Source: Closterium sp. Naga37s-1 | Taxonomy: Eukaryota > Streptophyta > Zygnematophyceae > Desmidiales > Closteriaceae | NCBI GenBank assembly: GCA_947471745.1 | Contig: CANJKZ010000084.1 | Coordinates: 1,968,501 to 2,032,500, forward strand | Reading direction: 5' to 3' | Length of the DNA stretch: 64,000 nt | Shown: positions 30,757-42,000 of the stretch, in pieces | Position numbering within the stretch: the first letter of the stretch is position 1 | Layout: each line of letters opens with the position of its first letter | The notes under the pieces: generated by a model | What the model was told of the DNA's origin: nothing | What the model saw: only the letters and a program-made list of their open reading frames with translations | Databases searched by the model: none | Translations under genes and position numbers: made by a program

Positions 30757-31720
30757 CGACATCACCGTGTATTCGTAACTGCCATCGTGCATGCAAAAGG
30801 GGGTCTTCGAGCAGTCGTCGGCGAACACGAGGATTTGGTGGTGAAGTCGATCTTCGAGAAATATCGGGCTCTGCGAAATTGATCCACCAGGTCGTCCACT
30901 CACAGAATCGGGTAACGCGACTTGATAGTGACCTGGCTCAACGCCCAATGATTAATGCACATGCGCAGGCCTCTGTCCTCCTTCGGTGTGAACAACATGG
31001 GTGCCGCGAATGGTGGCGTGCTTGGGCGAATAAAACCCTTGGCAAGGAGGTAGTCCAGCAAGCTCCTCAACTGGTCTAGTTCTCGCTGGCTCAACCGCCA
31101 CTGGGATCAAATAGTTGGTTGTGCGCCGTGCTCAAGTTGGATCCTGTGGTCTTTCAGATGCTGATGTGGCAAGCCATCGAGCAGGTAGTCTGCAAAAATT
31201 TCGGGATGCTTCCAAAGGATGCTTGCCAGGCCCTCGGGTATAGCTGCGCAGAGCGTGTCGATGTCGGCGATCTTTTTGCCAGCTGCCACCTCGTACAGAT
31301 GCACGGCGTAGCCCTGGGCTCCTCGAGTGATTGCACGTCTCATTGTGAATGCGTTGACATGCATCGTCACTGGCTCCAATTCCGTCCATTTCGGAAACAC
31401 AGCCCATCCTGTCGCGCAGGGTGTTGTATATGCTTCCGTCGTCCAGTCCATCTTCGAATTGAATCATTGCAGCCAATCTCGCCCAAGCAGCATATTGCAA
31501 TACTCCAATGTCGTCAGACTTCATCCGAAATTTTCGCGCTTCTTTACGAATGGCCAGCGGTGTCCCACCCACCATTTGCGCATCAATCTCGGGTAGACAC
31601 CTGTCCAGCTTTACTTCGTTTTTTTTTTGCCGTTCACAAGTTGACGAGGCTGTGACTAGCCCCTCGCCAACGAGAGCTTTTATTTTATAACCGTTAACCC
31701 TACCACCAGCACAGGGAGAT
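30757..31720 (-). pseudogene. pol: Gypsy-2 protease and N-terminal reverse transcriptase
   Basis: From 31720 the frame reads ALVGEGLVTASST, equivalent to the gypsy protease active-site strand ALVDSGATxxF with the catalytic Asp-Ser-Gly lost. Further on is the RT entry LDYLLAKGFIRPSTPPFAAPM with MCINHWALSQVTIKSRYPI and FADDCSKTPFCMHDGSYEYTVMSF, after which similarity ends. The catalytic YxDD box is missing. Frames shift at least three times. Confidence 0.75.
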
Positions 31721-31879
31721 CCACGTGTCATCCACTTTATTCGTCCGATTTCGATCGATTGCATGGATTGGTACCACAACTCGGTATGAATGGTGACTGC
31801 CGGGCGACAGGGTCTCGCCTATAGGGCGCCTGTTTGCTACTGACTTGTACCTTTTTTTTACCCTTCTCCGTCGTCCTTC

Positions 31880-32694
31880 TTCCCCTGCTCCAGCTTCGGG
31901 CAATCTCTTTTCAGGTGACCCAGCTGGTTGCATATAAAGCACGGCTTTAAGGCTTGGCTCGGAGCATCCACATCATTGATCATGGGCTGCTGAGACGATC
32001 CACGAAAGTGATTGCCATAATTTGATTCTGCCAGCTGGACTACGTCGTTGAAGTCTCGCGGTCACGTGCGTTGCATCTTGTACTGTATTTCGTACTAGAT
32101 GCCAGTGACGTATTTATCTAGTCGCTCCGCATCGCCCATGTCGTCCACTTGGTCGGCAAGTGTGCAGAGTGTTGTGTTTAGTCTTGGTCCGATGTCAGCT
32201 GCTTCCAGGCACGCAGCTTCATGCGAGCAGAATCCGAGGCGCATACATGCTCGAACCTTGCTCGCAAGGCGGCACCCCACTCCTTCCAATGTGCGTATCG
32301 TAGCCACTCCAAAGAATGATGTTGCTCGTTGCTTGACAGGTGTTGAAGCCATGTTGTTTGCACGTGTCATCCTTGCCAAAGTCCTCTTGAAATCCAACAT
32401 GCGGCGCCACTACTCCAACGCAGCTCCGCGCAGCGTCGAAACTGCAAAATAAGTGCGGGCAGTATGGTCGGTACCATTAGGAGCATTGAAGAACAACCCC
32501 ACGCCGAACAATCACCCTGAAACAGTTGTCACTTGGGTTGAATGGAGGCGGGTTTGTCGGCTTTATCTTGACAGTTGATGAGACTGTCAACGCCGCTGCT
32601 AGTGTTGCGGGTGTCGTTGGTGCCCGCCTCGTTTCTACATCATCCACCAACTGTTCGAATTCACTAAAGGCGACCTCATTTAGCGTGGTGCTCC
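31880..32694 (-). pseudogene. gag: Gypsy-2 gag (C-terminal part) with zinc knuckle
   Basis: Fragments FDVLDF-like, WKEWGAALRARFEHV and DMGDAERLDKYVTGI match the Gypsy-1 capsid. A CX2CX4HX4C knuckle CFICNQLGHLKRDC lies near 31900-31945. The frame is interrupted by stops and is cut at 32694 by the B1 target duplication. Confidence 0.8.
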
Positions 32695-33087
32695 TGTCAA
32701 GGGGTTGTTGTTGGCCCCGTCCTCGCTTGGGCGGAGCCGACCTCGGGGTCGGGTGTGAGGAGTGCAGCCGACCTGCAACAGTGGGCGAGCTGGTCAACAG
32801 GCCTGGTCGACCAGCACAAGGGCCACTGCAAGGGCGCCGACTTTGGGAGGGCGCCAACTTCGGCTGGTCGACTTGGGAGGTCGACCAGTGGAGGGCGCCA
32901 ACTTGGGTGACACCGACCAGGGGAAGCCGACTGGGTGTGGTCGGCTGACAGGTGTACTGGTCGATTTGGAGTTGGTCGACCAGGTGGGTTGTCGACCTAG
33001 AGTTGGTCGACCAGGGGAGTGGTCGACCTGGTGAGGTCGACATGTGGTGGTCGTCGACCTGGGCGGTCGACGGGCCTGGGATGACAC

Positions 33088-33940
33088 TGTTATGTGATGC
33101 TATCATTTGCATTCACGTCTGTCTGCCTCCCATCATATGTTCGTGTGTTGCATGCGTGGTGTGAGCGTGTGCAAGAATTTGTGTTTGGTGTTGTTTGGAT
33201 TTTCTGAGTGTGTGTGAATTTTATTTGGCTTGAGCAGATATCTGAAGTGACTCCTCTGCTCAAGAGCTTCCCGACGAACCGAGAATCGCTGCGATCGAAG
33301 CAAGAACGAGAAAGATATGATCGTTCGAAGTTTCGATTGAGATGCGGCGACTATAGGAATTTGCTGGTTGATTCAATATGGGGTACAGACTTTTGGGGGT
33401 TGGGAAATTCGTCAACATCACTGTAGATGCTGTCAAGTGGTTGGGAGGTGCCAAACCAGGTTGGCAAGTGTGGCCAAGTTGGGCAAGGTGGATGGCATGA
33501 GTTGGGAAAGTGACAAATGTCAAAGTTGGGGTGCCTATAGAGAGGGGAATTGTGTGGAATGGGGTTTCCTTGGTTGGGGATCCCTTGGGACCTTCACTCT
33601 CGTCCTCCTCATCCCCTCCTACCTGGTTCCATTGCTACTCTAACTTTCTTGTGTGAACTTGTGAGATAATTGTGATTGAGTTACGTTTTCTATGGCAGCA
33701 TACCCCCTAGTGCGCCGAAGTTCATAACTCAAGTTATACTTCATATTTTGATACTATTCAAATTGAGAAAGATAGCCACAGTCAAGGGCTACAACATATC
33801 GAGTTTGAGAGAATTCTAACTGTTCGTTAATCGTTGACGATGTTTCTTGTGACGACGACTTTTCTGTCCAGAATTGTAGTTGACGATTTTGAGATATTTC
33901 AGCTCCTAATCTTCAAAGACTCCGTCCTTAGTCTCTAACA
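33088..33940 (+). repeat. C1 5' LTR
   Basis: TGTTATGTGATGC to GTCTCTAACA. The first half holds the string gtgttgcatgcgtggtgtgagcg and the second half is AT-rich. Confidence 0.95.
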
Positions 33941-33942
33941 AG

Positions 33943-33954
33943 TGGTATCAGAGC
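33943..33954 (+). other. C1 primer-binding site
   Basis: TGGTATCAGAGC, two bases after the LTR; complementary to initiator tRNA-Met. Confidence 0.93.
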
Positions 33955-34175
33955 TGATTAAGGACTTTGTGGAGAGTCTACTGAAGTGTGAAGACCCTCC
34001 TAGACCCACCATGGCCTGTGGGCGTGCCTAAGTGGAGTTCTGGAGGTTGCATGTGACTTCCGCTAAGGGGAAACTCTGCCGAAATTTTGTTGGTGCCGAC
34101 ACTTGTGGAAATTGAGTGGGACTTCGGTGTGGACAGCAAAGGGGGAGCTGGAACCTGTATTTGGGAGCAGAGGAA

Positions 34176-36839
34176 ATGAGTCAAGGGAGTGGAGATGCAG
34201 CTGAGAAGAGAAATGAGCCGCCACCATCCAAGATCGAGGCATTGGATGGCTCAAACTATGAGGAATGGAGTGGGCGGATGCGGAGTGCATTCAAGCGCTA
34301 CAAGCTGCTGAAACTTGCGATGGGTGAAGAGAAGATGCCGGAGGAAGGAGATGCCCGCGATCGGTGGATTGAGAAGAGTGCGGTGCTGTATGATCTAATC
34401 CTCCAATCGGTCAACAACGATATGTTCCAACACATCAAGGATTTGGTGGAGTTGGATGATTCCGGACCAAAGGCGTGGAAGCTACTGCGCGACGTGATTC
34501 AGCCCAACACGCTGCCGATGGTGATTGTGTTGGAGAAGGAGCTGGCTGCCCTCTCCATGCGACCCGGCGATGATGTGAAGCCGGTCCTTGACAAGATCAA
34601 GGACACCAATGCGAGGATGGCAGCAGCGGGCAGCAATGTGTCGCAGATGCAGCAGTGTACCAAGATCATCTCGGTGCTCGACATCTCGTGAGACAACCTC
34701 ATCCCCACCCTCAACACTCAGCAGGACCAATGGACACCAGAGTGGCTACGGCAGCAGATTCTGCAGGAGGACTTCCGCAGGCGCCACACGGGTGGTGGTG
34801 CTGCCACCAAAACTGCTGAGGGGTATGGAGCTGCAGGAGGCAGTAGAGGAAGAGGGGGAGGGAAAGGCCGAGGCCGTGAGAGAGGCTTTGGCAGAGGGAG
34901 AGGCCGAGGTGACTATAACGAGGGGCATGGGAGCTCTGGTGGCAGGGGGAGCACCCGAATGGAGGGTGCGTGCTGGTACTGCAAGAAGGCTGGACACCTG
35001 TGGTTTAAGTGTTTCAGCCGGCCTGAGGGATGGGCTCCTCCAGGCATGAAGCCACCAAGTGGTGAACGTGCACGAGGTGGCGCTGTGCAAGGTTCAGGTG
35101 CACAAGGTGATGGTGCACAAGGTAAAGCCAACCCTGGGATGTTCCTCATGGTTGAGGATGTGAAAGGGAGTGAGGGTGATGTGGGCTCAGTTGGGAAGGT
35201 TGTGATGCACCCCCTCACTCACTGGGTGATAGATTCAGGTTGCACAAGTCACATGACCCCACGGGCAGATTTGCTTGACGAGGTAAAGCCCCCCGGAAAG
35301 ATTAAGTTTGTGGCTGCCGCTTCAAGTGCTTTGCTCCCTGTGATTGGTGTTGGGAATGCCAAGGTAATGGGAGCCAATGGGGGGCTTGTGGGGCTGGGGA
35401 ATGTGTTGTTGGTTGAAGGCTTGTCCGCTAACCTTCTTTCTGTGCGCCGGCTGCAGAAGAGCAAGGCCAAAGTGACCTTTGACCCAACCAGCTGCCGTGC
35501 AAAGCTTGGGAAGCTGCTGCTGTGGAACCTGGAGGAGAAGAGCAGCTGTATCAAGGACCTGTGGCAGCTGCCCATCATCCCTTGCAACGGGAAACCTCCA
35601 GCAACGGCAGCGGCAGCAGCAACGGCAAAGGCAACTGCAGGAGGAGAGGAGACTGCACCAACTGATAGGGCCCTGGATGCAGTCAAGAAGGTGCAGCAGC
35701 CACAGCAGCCATATGGTGAGGTGCTTGCTGGTGTGGATGCAACAGCTGCATGGGCAAAGGCTTCATCTAGGAGTGGTGAGGCTGATTGGGAGACGTGGCA
35801 CGAGAGGCTTTGTCATGTGAATTTTTCTATGCTGCAGAAGTTAGTGAAGGATGGGAGCTTGAAGGGGTTGGAGGTGAAGGGGGCAGCAAAGGAGGTCGGG
35901 AGCTGCCCTACATGCCTTGAGACCAAGTTCACAAAGTTTCCGTTCAGCAGCGGCACGGGACCAGCCAAGGCCCCGCTCGCACTTGTGCAGATGGATGTGG
36001 TGGGCCCTACGAGGGCCCCTTCTCTCTCGGGCAGCCGCTACTTCTTAACCATTGTGGATGACCACACGCGTGCTGTGTGGGTGTACCCTCTCAAGACTAA
36101 GGGGGAAGTGGCAGCGGCTGTTCTTAAGGAGTGGATGCCGAGAGCTCAAAGGGAGAGCGGACACAAGGTGAAGGTGATCCGCACTGACAACGGGGGAGAA
36201 TTCATTGGCGCTGATTTTGAGGCGGTGCTGAAGAAGAAGGGGATCCAGCATCAGCTCACGGTGCCCTACAACCCTCAGCAGAACGTCGTGGCTGAGCGCT
36301 TCAACCGGACCCTGCAGGAAGGTGCTCGCACTCTCCTTGGGCGTGCAGGGCTGCCGGATCCGTTTTGGGTGACTGCACTGCGGCAGGTCGCCCTTGTGAA
36401 GAACAGGGTGTTGGCGACTGTGGGGGACAAGCAGTGGGTCCCCTACACCAAGTGGTATGGGAGTGCACCAGCAGTCAACATGCTGAGAGCCTACGGCTGC
36501 ATGGTGGTGTTTCATGTGCCTAAGGAGAAGAGGGGAAAGTTGGAGGCTAGTGGGAGATGGGGAGTACACTTGGGGCTTGCTAAGGATCACAAGGGCTGGT
36601 TGATATGGGACTTGACCAGCCAGCAACTGACTGTGTCAAGGGATGTGAAGTTCCTCGAGTCCTTGTACTACAAGGAGTGGAAGCAGCAGCAGCAGAAGCT
36701 TCCGACAACACCGCTGATCATTGAGGCCGATGAGGTGCAGCGGCCTTCGAGGCAAGTGCAGGTCACTGTCTCAGATGAGGAGATCTTTGGGGTGACTGAG
36801 GATGGGGGAGAACCTGAGGTGGAGGAGCAACAGCAGTAG
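34176..36839 (+). pseudogene. gag-pol: C1 gag, protease and integrase
   Basis: From MSQGSGDAAEKRNEPPP the single frame encodes the UBN2-type capsid (ALDGSNYEEWSGRMRSAFKR), a TGA at 34689-34691, an RG-rich stretch, a canonical knuckle CWYCKKAGHLWFKC and the protease DSGCTSHM. It then has the pre-integrase zinc region (WHERLCHVNFS, CPTCLETK) and the integrase core (QMDVVGP, RTDNGGEF, NPQQNVVAERFNR, where the usual NG is NV). It ends at TAG inside a Gln run. If the TGA and TAG are recent mutations, the original product was one polyprotein, as is normal for copia. Confidence 0.92.
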
Positions 36840-36970
36840 CAGCAAGATGCTCCACCACGTGCCCAACGTCCGCTTGACCGTCCTAGGAGGGATGTGCGCC
36901 CTCCTAATAGGCTGACCTATCCTAGTTTTGGAAAGCCAAAGGTGGTACGGGCTGGGAGTGTGGCTGAGCA

Positions 36971-38599
36971 GTGGATGAGGATGAGATAGCACACTGCTAC
37001 TGGGCAGCCGTCCCTGAGCCCAAGACGCTAGCTGAGGCCTTGAGTGGGCCCGATGCTGAAAAATGGAAGCAGAGTGTGAAGGAGGAGTATGACTCTCTGC
37101 TGGAAAAAGAAACATGGGAGCTATGTGAGCTGCCTCCTGGGAAGAAGGCCATTTCTTCCAAGCTGATCTTCAGGCACAAGTACGGACCTGATGGGGAGCT
37201 GACCCGCTACAAGTCAAGGCTTGTGGCTAAGGGGTTCCAGCAGACAAAGGGGAAGGACTTTGACGAGATCTTTGCTCCTGTGGGGAAAGGGACTACACTA
37301 AGGGTGATGTTGGGAACGGCTGCAAACCGTGGATGGAGGATCAAGCAGATGGACACCACAACTGCTTTCCTGAATGGGGTCATCCTAGAGGAGCTGCACA
37401 TGCTGCAGCCTGAGGGGTTGGATGATGGGAGCGGCAGGGTGTGCAGGCTCAAGAAGGCCATCTATGGCCTGAAGCAGGCTCATCGCGCATGGTACCACAA
37501 GTTGGAGGAGACACTGCTGGCTGGGGGTTTCAAGAAGAGCGAGTGTGATCACAGTTTATTCCTGCTGCAAGAGAAGGAGCAGTTCCTCATGCTCCTGGTG
37601 TATGTGGATGACATCCTTCTCCTCTCTGAGTCATCTGCAATGATTGAGCATGTGGAGGAGATGCTAGAGATGCAGTTCAAGTGCTCGAAAATGGGAGATG
37701 TCAAGTATTACCTTGGGATGCATGTGGAGAGAGACCTTGACAAGGGAGTGTTGAGGTTGCACCAGAGGAAGTACTGTAAGGGGCTGGCTGAGACGTATGG
37801 GCTGCAAGATGGAGGAAAACCAGCCACCCCACTACCTTCGGGTTTCACTGTGGAGCCTTGTGCTGATGAGGGGGTGGTGGGTGAGAGTGACAGGAAGCTG
37901 TTTCATTCCATGGTGGGGGCACTCAACTATGCGGCTAACCACACGCGGCCTGACATTGCCTTTGCTACATCCAGGCTTGCTAGTGTGGTCTCACGCCCCA
38001 GTCATGAGCAGCTAGAAGCGGCCAAGAGGTTGGTCCGCTATGTGAGTGCTACAGCATCTATGGGTTTGGAGTACAGTGCTGTGCGACAGAGGCTGCAGAG
38101 TGGTGCAGCTGATTTGAGCAAGGGGGAGATGCTCTTGACTTGCTACACCGATGCTAGCTTCAACTCTGTAAAGGCGGATGGCACCAGCATTGGAGGCTAT
38201 GTGTGCCTGTTTGGAGGTGGTGCAGTGAGCTGGCGTAGCAAGAAGCAGAACAAGGTGGGGCTGTCCTCGTGTGAGACAGAGTACATGGCCCTGCATCATG
38301 GGGCTAAGGAGGTGGTATGGCTGAGGCGTTTGTTGGAGGAGATCGGAGTGTGCCAGAAGGAGCCGACTGTGATTCTTTGTGACAATGAGTCGGCTGTGAA
38401 GCTTGCAAAGAATGCTTGTCTTCATGGCCTGACAAAGCACATCAGGCCAAAGTGGCACTGGGTGAGGAGGCTCCTGGACAAGGAGGTGCGGCTGGAGATT
38501 GTGAAGACCCATCAGCAGGCGGCAGACATTCTCACCAAGCGCCTGGCTGAAAATGAGCATTGGAAGGGGATGAAACTTGCTGGAATGAGTGTGCATTGA
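36971..38599 (+). CDS. pol: C1 reverse transcriptase and RNase H (open frame)
   Basis: An uninterrupted 542-codon frame covers LVAKGFQQTKGKDFDEIFAPV, MDTTTAFLNG, AIYGLKQAHRAWYHKLE, the catalytic LLVYVDDILLLS, KYYLGMHVERD, RPDIAFATSRL and the RNase H (CYTDASFNSVKADG, SSCETEYMALHHGAKEVVWLRRL, LCDNESAVKLAKN, ADILTKRLAE). All catalytic Asp residues are present. The frame is offset from the upstream gag-integrase frame by one indel near 36960, so it would not be expressed as part of a polyprotein in this copy. This is the best preserved pol in the window. Confidence 0.93.
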   Translation: MDEDEIAHCYWAAVPEPKTLAEALSGPDAEKWKQSVKEEYDSLLEKETWELCELPPGKKAISSKLIFRHKYGPDGELTRYKSRLVAKGFQQTKGKDFDEIFAPVGKGTTLRVMLGTAANRGWRIKQMDTTTAFLNGVILEELHMLQPEGLDDGSGRVCRLKKAIYGLKQAHRAWYHKLEETLLAGGFKKSECDHSLFLLQEKEQFLMLLVYVDDILLLSESSAMIEHVEEMLEMQFKCSKMGDVKYYLGMHVERDLDKGVLRLHQRKYCKGLAETYGLQDGGKPATPLPSGFTVEPCADEGVVGESDRKLFHSMVGALNYAANHTRPDIAFATSRLASVVSRPSHEQLEAAKRLVRYVSATASMGLEYSAVRQRLQSGAADLSKGEMLLTCYTDASFNSVKADGTSIGGYVCLFGGGAVSWRSKKQNKVGLSSCETEYMALHHGAKEVVWLRRLLEEIGVCQKEPTVILCDNESAVKLAKNACLHGLTKHIRPKWHWVRRLLDKEVRLEIVKTHQQAADILTKRLAENEHWKGMKLAGMSVH

Positions 38600-38656
38600 G
38601 TGTGCATGCTTGTGCTATGGCATATGGGATGATGGTAGGCAGCCAGAGGGGGAGTT

Positions 38657-39511
38657 TGTTATGTGATGCTATCATTTGCATTAACGCCTGTCTGCCTCCC
38701 ATCATATGTTCGTGTGTTGCATGCGTGGTGTGAGCGTGTGCAAGAATTTGTGTTTGGTGTTGTTTGGATTTTCTGAGTGTGTGTGAATGTTATTTGGCTT
38801 GAGCAGATATCTGAAGTGACTCCTCTGCTCAAGAGCTTCCCGACGAACCGAGAATCGCTGCGATCGAAGCAAGAACGAGAAAGATATGATCGTTCGAAGT
38901 TTTGATTGAGATGCGGCGACTATAGGAATTTGCTGGTTGACTCAATATGGGGTACAGACTTTTGGGGGTTGGGAAACTCGTCACCATCACTGTAGATGAT
39001 GCCAAGTGGTTGGGAGAAGCCAAACCAGGTTGGCAAGTGTGGCCAAGTTGGGTGAGGTGGATGGCATGAATTGGGAAAGTGACAAATGTCAAAGTTGGGG
39101 TGCCTATAGAGAGGAGAATTGTGTGGAATGGGGTTTCCTTGGTTAGGGACTCCCTTGGGACCTTCCCTCTTGTCCTCCTCATCCCGTCCTACCTGGTTCT
39201 ATTGCTACTCTAACTTTCTTGTGTGAACTTGTGAGATAATTGTGATTGAGTTACGTTTTCTATGGCAGCATACCCCCTAGCGCGCCGAAGTTCATAACTC
39301 AAGTTATACTCCATACTTTGATACTATTCAAATTGAGAAAGATAGCCACAGTCAAGGGCTACAACATACTCGAGTTTGAGAGAATTCTAACTGTGCGTTT
39401 ATCGTTGACGATGTTTCTTGTGACGACGACTTTTCTGTCCAGAACTGTAGTTGACGATTTTGAGATATTTCAGCCCCTAATCTTCATAGACTCCGTCCTT
39501 AGTCTCTAACA
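38657..39511 (+). repeat. C1 3' LTR
   Basis: TGTTATGTGATGC to GTCTCTAACA, preceded by the polypurine tract. Confidence 0.95.
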
Positions 39512-40087
39512 GACACACCTAGTCAAACATGGTTGCCTGGTTGACCAGGTTACACGGACGACGAGGTCTGCGAGCTTCGCGACTGTCGCCCAGGTAGATT
39601 GGCAATGTTGACCTGCGGTTCGGTGATACGTGGTCAACAGGACTCCTCAGGTGCAACCGTCGACATGTGGTCGACTTGGCACCTGCGCAATGTGCGTGAC
39701 GGTGCATATCGTTACCGTCACCTTGCACCTGCAAAGTAGGTGCGCGCACATGAGCACGTGTGGTGACCTGTGGTGGCCTGTTGTTGGTGTGCTGGCACGC
39801 ATGCCTTGCAGGTCGACTGAGGATGCCTGAGGACGCCTGAGGTCGACCAGCCGGCAAGTCGCCTTCGTGCTGATCTGGTGATCGACTTGTATGCTACGCT
39901 TCTAATGTAGTCTACCTTGCCAATCTAGTTGCTACCCATTGTTCTCGACTTTTGCTAGTGAAATTCTTGCGGTTTTGCCCTGTGAACGCACAAGTGCTAG
40001 AGAACGACTAAGGGAACGAACGCAGAGATCCCTCCTACCCCGTGCCTAGCCCGTAGTCTAGCTCCCGTTGATAGAGTTATCTCCGCA

Positions 40088-40108
40088 TGGTGCGGTGAGC
40101 GTGGAAGG
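40088..40108 (+). other. B1 primer-binding site of unusual type
   Basis: TGGTGCGGTGAGCGTGGAAGG starts directly after the LTR terminus CCGCA; the same type as in B2. Confidence 0.65.
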
Positions 40109-40194
40109 CACACGACTTACCCCTTTAGTCAAGTCAACATAGTGGTCACTTACCTAATTCGTGTTTGTAAGCCGACAGCTGTGCGGTAGTCACT

Positions 40195-42000
40195 ATGGTA
40201 GGTGCCGTAGGTGACGCAGGAGTGGTGGACACCCCGGAGGCACGGCTGGAGGACGCGAGGAGACGCCATGAGGCCAACGAGTACGGGCCAAACCTACCGT
40301 TGGCGGTCATCGAGGCAGGCATCCGCTCGGTATGGGCGGAAGAATACCCTGCTCGACCTGCTTCTCCTCGACCGGTGAACAACGAGGGCGGCATCAACGT
40401 GGGAGTCAATGCTGGTGGTGACCAAGTCGGCAGTCATGCAGGAGGCACGTCGAGGCAGCGAGGTGTGATACACGTCGATGAAGTCGGCGGCGTACAGGCG
40501 CGAGGGATGCGGTCATCAGCGGTTGCAGGCTCCTCACAAGGCGACGTTGGAGGACGACGAAGCTGTTTGTCGCCAATGTTGGCGACCCACGTAACAGCGG
40601 GCGGGATTGCACCAAGCTACGGCTACTTCAAGTTTACGCCAGACAGGATCTTGGTCACCCCGTTGCTTGTTGGTCGACCTGACATCCTCACCTGGAAGGA
40701 AGCCATCGAGCCCCAGTTGGAGATGGCCGGGCTGATCGGCTTTGCCAGGGGCACTGTGGCAACGCCGGAGGAACACTACCCCGACTTGTGTGCGAAGTTT
40801 TGCGCTGTGCAGTTGCTGACCTTCACGGTCATCTCGTGGTGCTGCTCACCAGGCGTATAGATTGCCTTGAAGTCATGCAGGGAGTACCTCGACACCAGCC
40901 ACCGCACATGGCACTTCATCGAGTTGACGTACCAGGTCACCGACGCCCTGTACATCGGCCAGCTTGAGGAGCAGTTGTCGCATATACGGATGGGCGAAGA
41001 GGAGACCGCGACCGACTACTGCAACCGGGCTCGGCGAATTCTCGCCACCATGAGGATGGCCGGCGTGCACTACTCGACGGCGTCGTACCTCACGCACGTT
41101 ATCAAAGGTCTCACGAGCAGCTACAACCTGCTGAAACGACTGTCGTTAGTGCCGAGTACTAGGGCAACACTCAACGAGGATTCCCTTACCTTGTACATCC
41201 TGCAGGATGAGGCGATGCAGGAAGCTAAGCGGCCCTCGGAGCTCCTTGCACAGTTGAACTACGTCGCCCCGGTGAAGCAAGGTGGTCGACCGGGGCTGCG
41301 CGCACAGTCTGGCGGCGGTGGTAGCAGTGGCTGGAAGCCGACCGAGGACGCCGACAAGAAAAAGTCGGCCAAGGATAGCGGTCGTGGAGGAGGAAGTCCA
41401 CGTCGGGAGTGCTGGCTGTGCGGCGACCTCGACCACCTCTCGTTCGAGTGCCTCGACCGCAGTGACTCCGACAACGATGACGCCAAGGGAGGCCGCGGGA
41501 GGTCTGGCAGCTGTTGTCCTCGTCGAGTCAGAAACCAGACGCGCAAGGAGAAGCATTCGACCAAGTCGTCGACCTCAGCGAAGGACGCCGACTCCTCTGC
41601 TGGCGGCTAAGGGCGAGGCAACAAGGAGGCATCGTGCTCGCTGGTCGGTGTCGTGGAGCCGACCATCTTGCTGGTGCCGGAGGCCGGCGAGGACTTCCAG
41701 GCGATGGCGGCAGCCGTGCAGGCAAACCCGGCGGTAGTCCTGCTCGATAGTGGTTGCCTCCACCACTTGATGGGGACAAAGGAGGTCTTCGTCGACCTAT
41801 AGCCGAGCGGCGACGTCAAGCACGTGCGCAGCTTCAATGGGGCGCTGTAGGACGTCCAGGGCCACGGCACTGTCGCTCTGCAAGGGGAGGCCGGGAGGCA
41901 GGTGCTCATCCCCAACTTGCTCTATGTCCCGGGCGTACGAGCGAACCTGCTTTTGGCCGGTCAGTTGAAGGAGAACGGCGTGAAGCTGCAGGAGGATGGC
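40195..42000 (+). pseudogene. gag: B1 gag and protease
   Basis: MVGAVGDAGVVDTPEARLED begins at 40195 close to the primer-binding site. The frame continues past a TAG at 40858-40860 through a capsid (YGYFKFTPDRI, MGEEETATDYCNRARRIL, YSTASYLTHVIKGL), a Gly-rich linker and a zinc knuckle CWLCGDLDHLSFEC. A second TAA follows at 41608-41610. The protease then shows an intact active site in VVLLDSGCLHHLMG and the downstream LLYVPGVRANLLLAGQL. Two more TAG codons lie at about 41801 and 41849. Confidence 0.87.

Larger units (their letters stand above)
33088..39511 (+). mobile_element. C1: nearly intact Ty1/copia element
   Basis: 6424 bp with 853- and 855-bp LTRs, TSD GACAC (33083-33087, 39512-39516), initiator tRNA-Met primer-binding site, gag-pol and a polypurine tract (AGAGGGGGAG, 38646-38655). 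Only three defects are seen in the coding region: TGA at 34689-34691, TAG at 36837-36839 and one frameshift near 36960. The LTRs differ by a few percent. The empty target survives in the B1 3' LTR (45961-45965) and, inverted, in the solo LTR at 15251-15255. Confidence 0.96.
32695..40087 (+). repeat. B1 5' LTR, interrupted by C1
   Basis: Starts TGTCAAGGGG and ends TTATCTCCGCA. The U3 half (32790-33075) is an array of GTCGAC-containing motifs. C1 is inserted after 33087. Confidence 0.92.
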
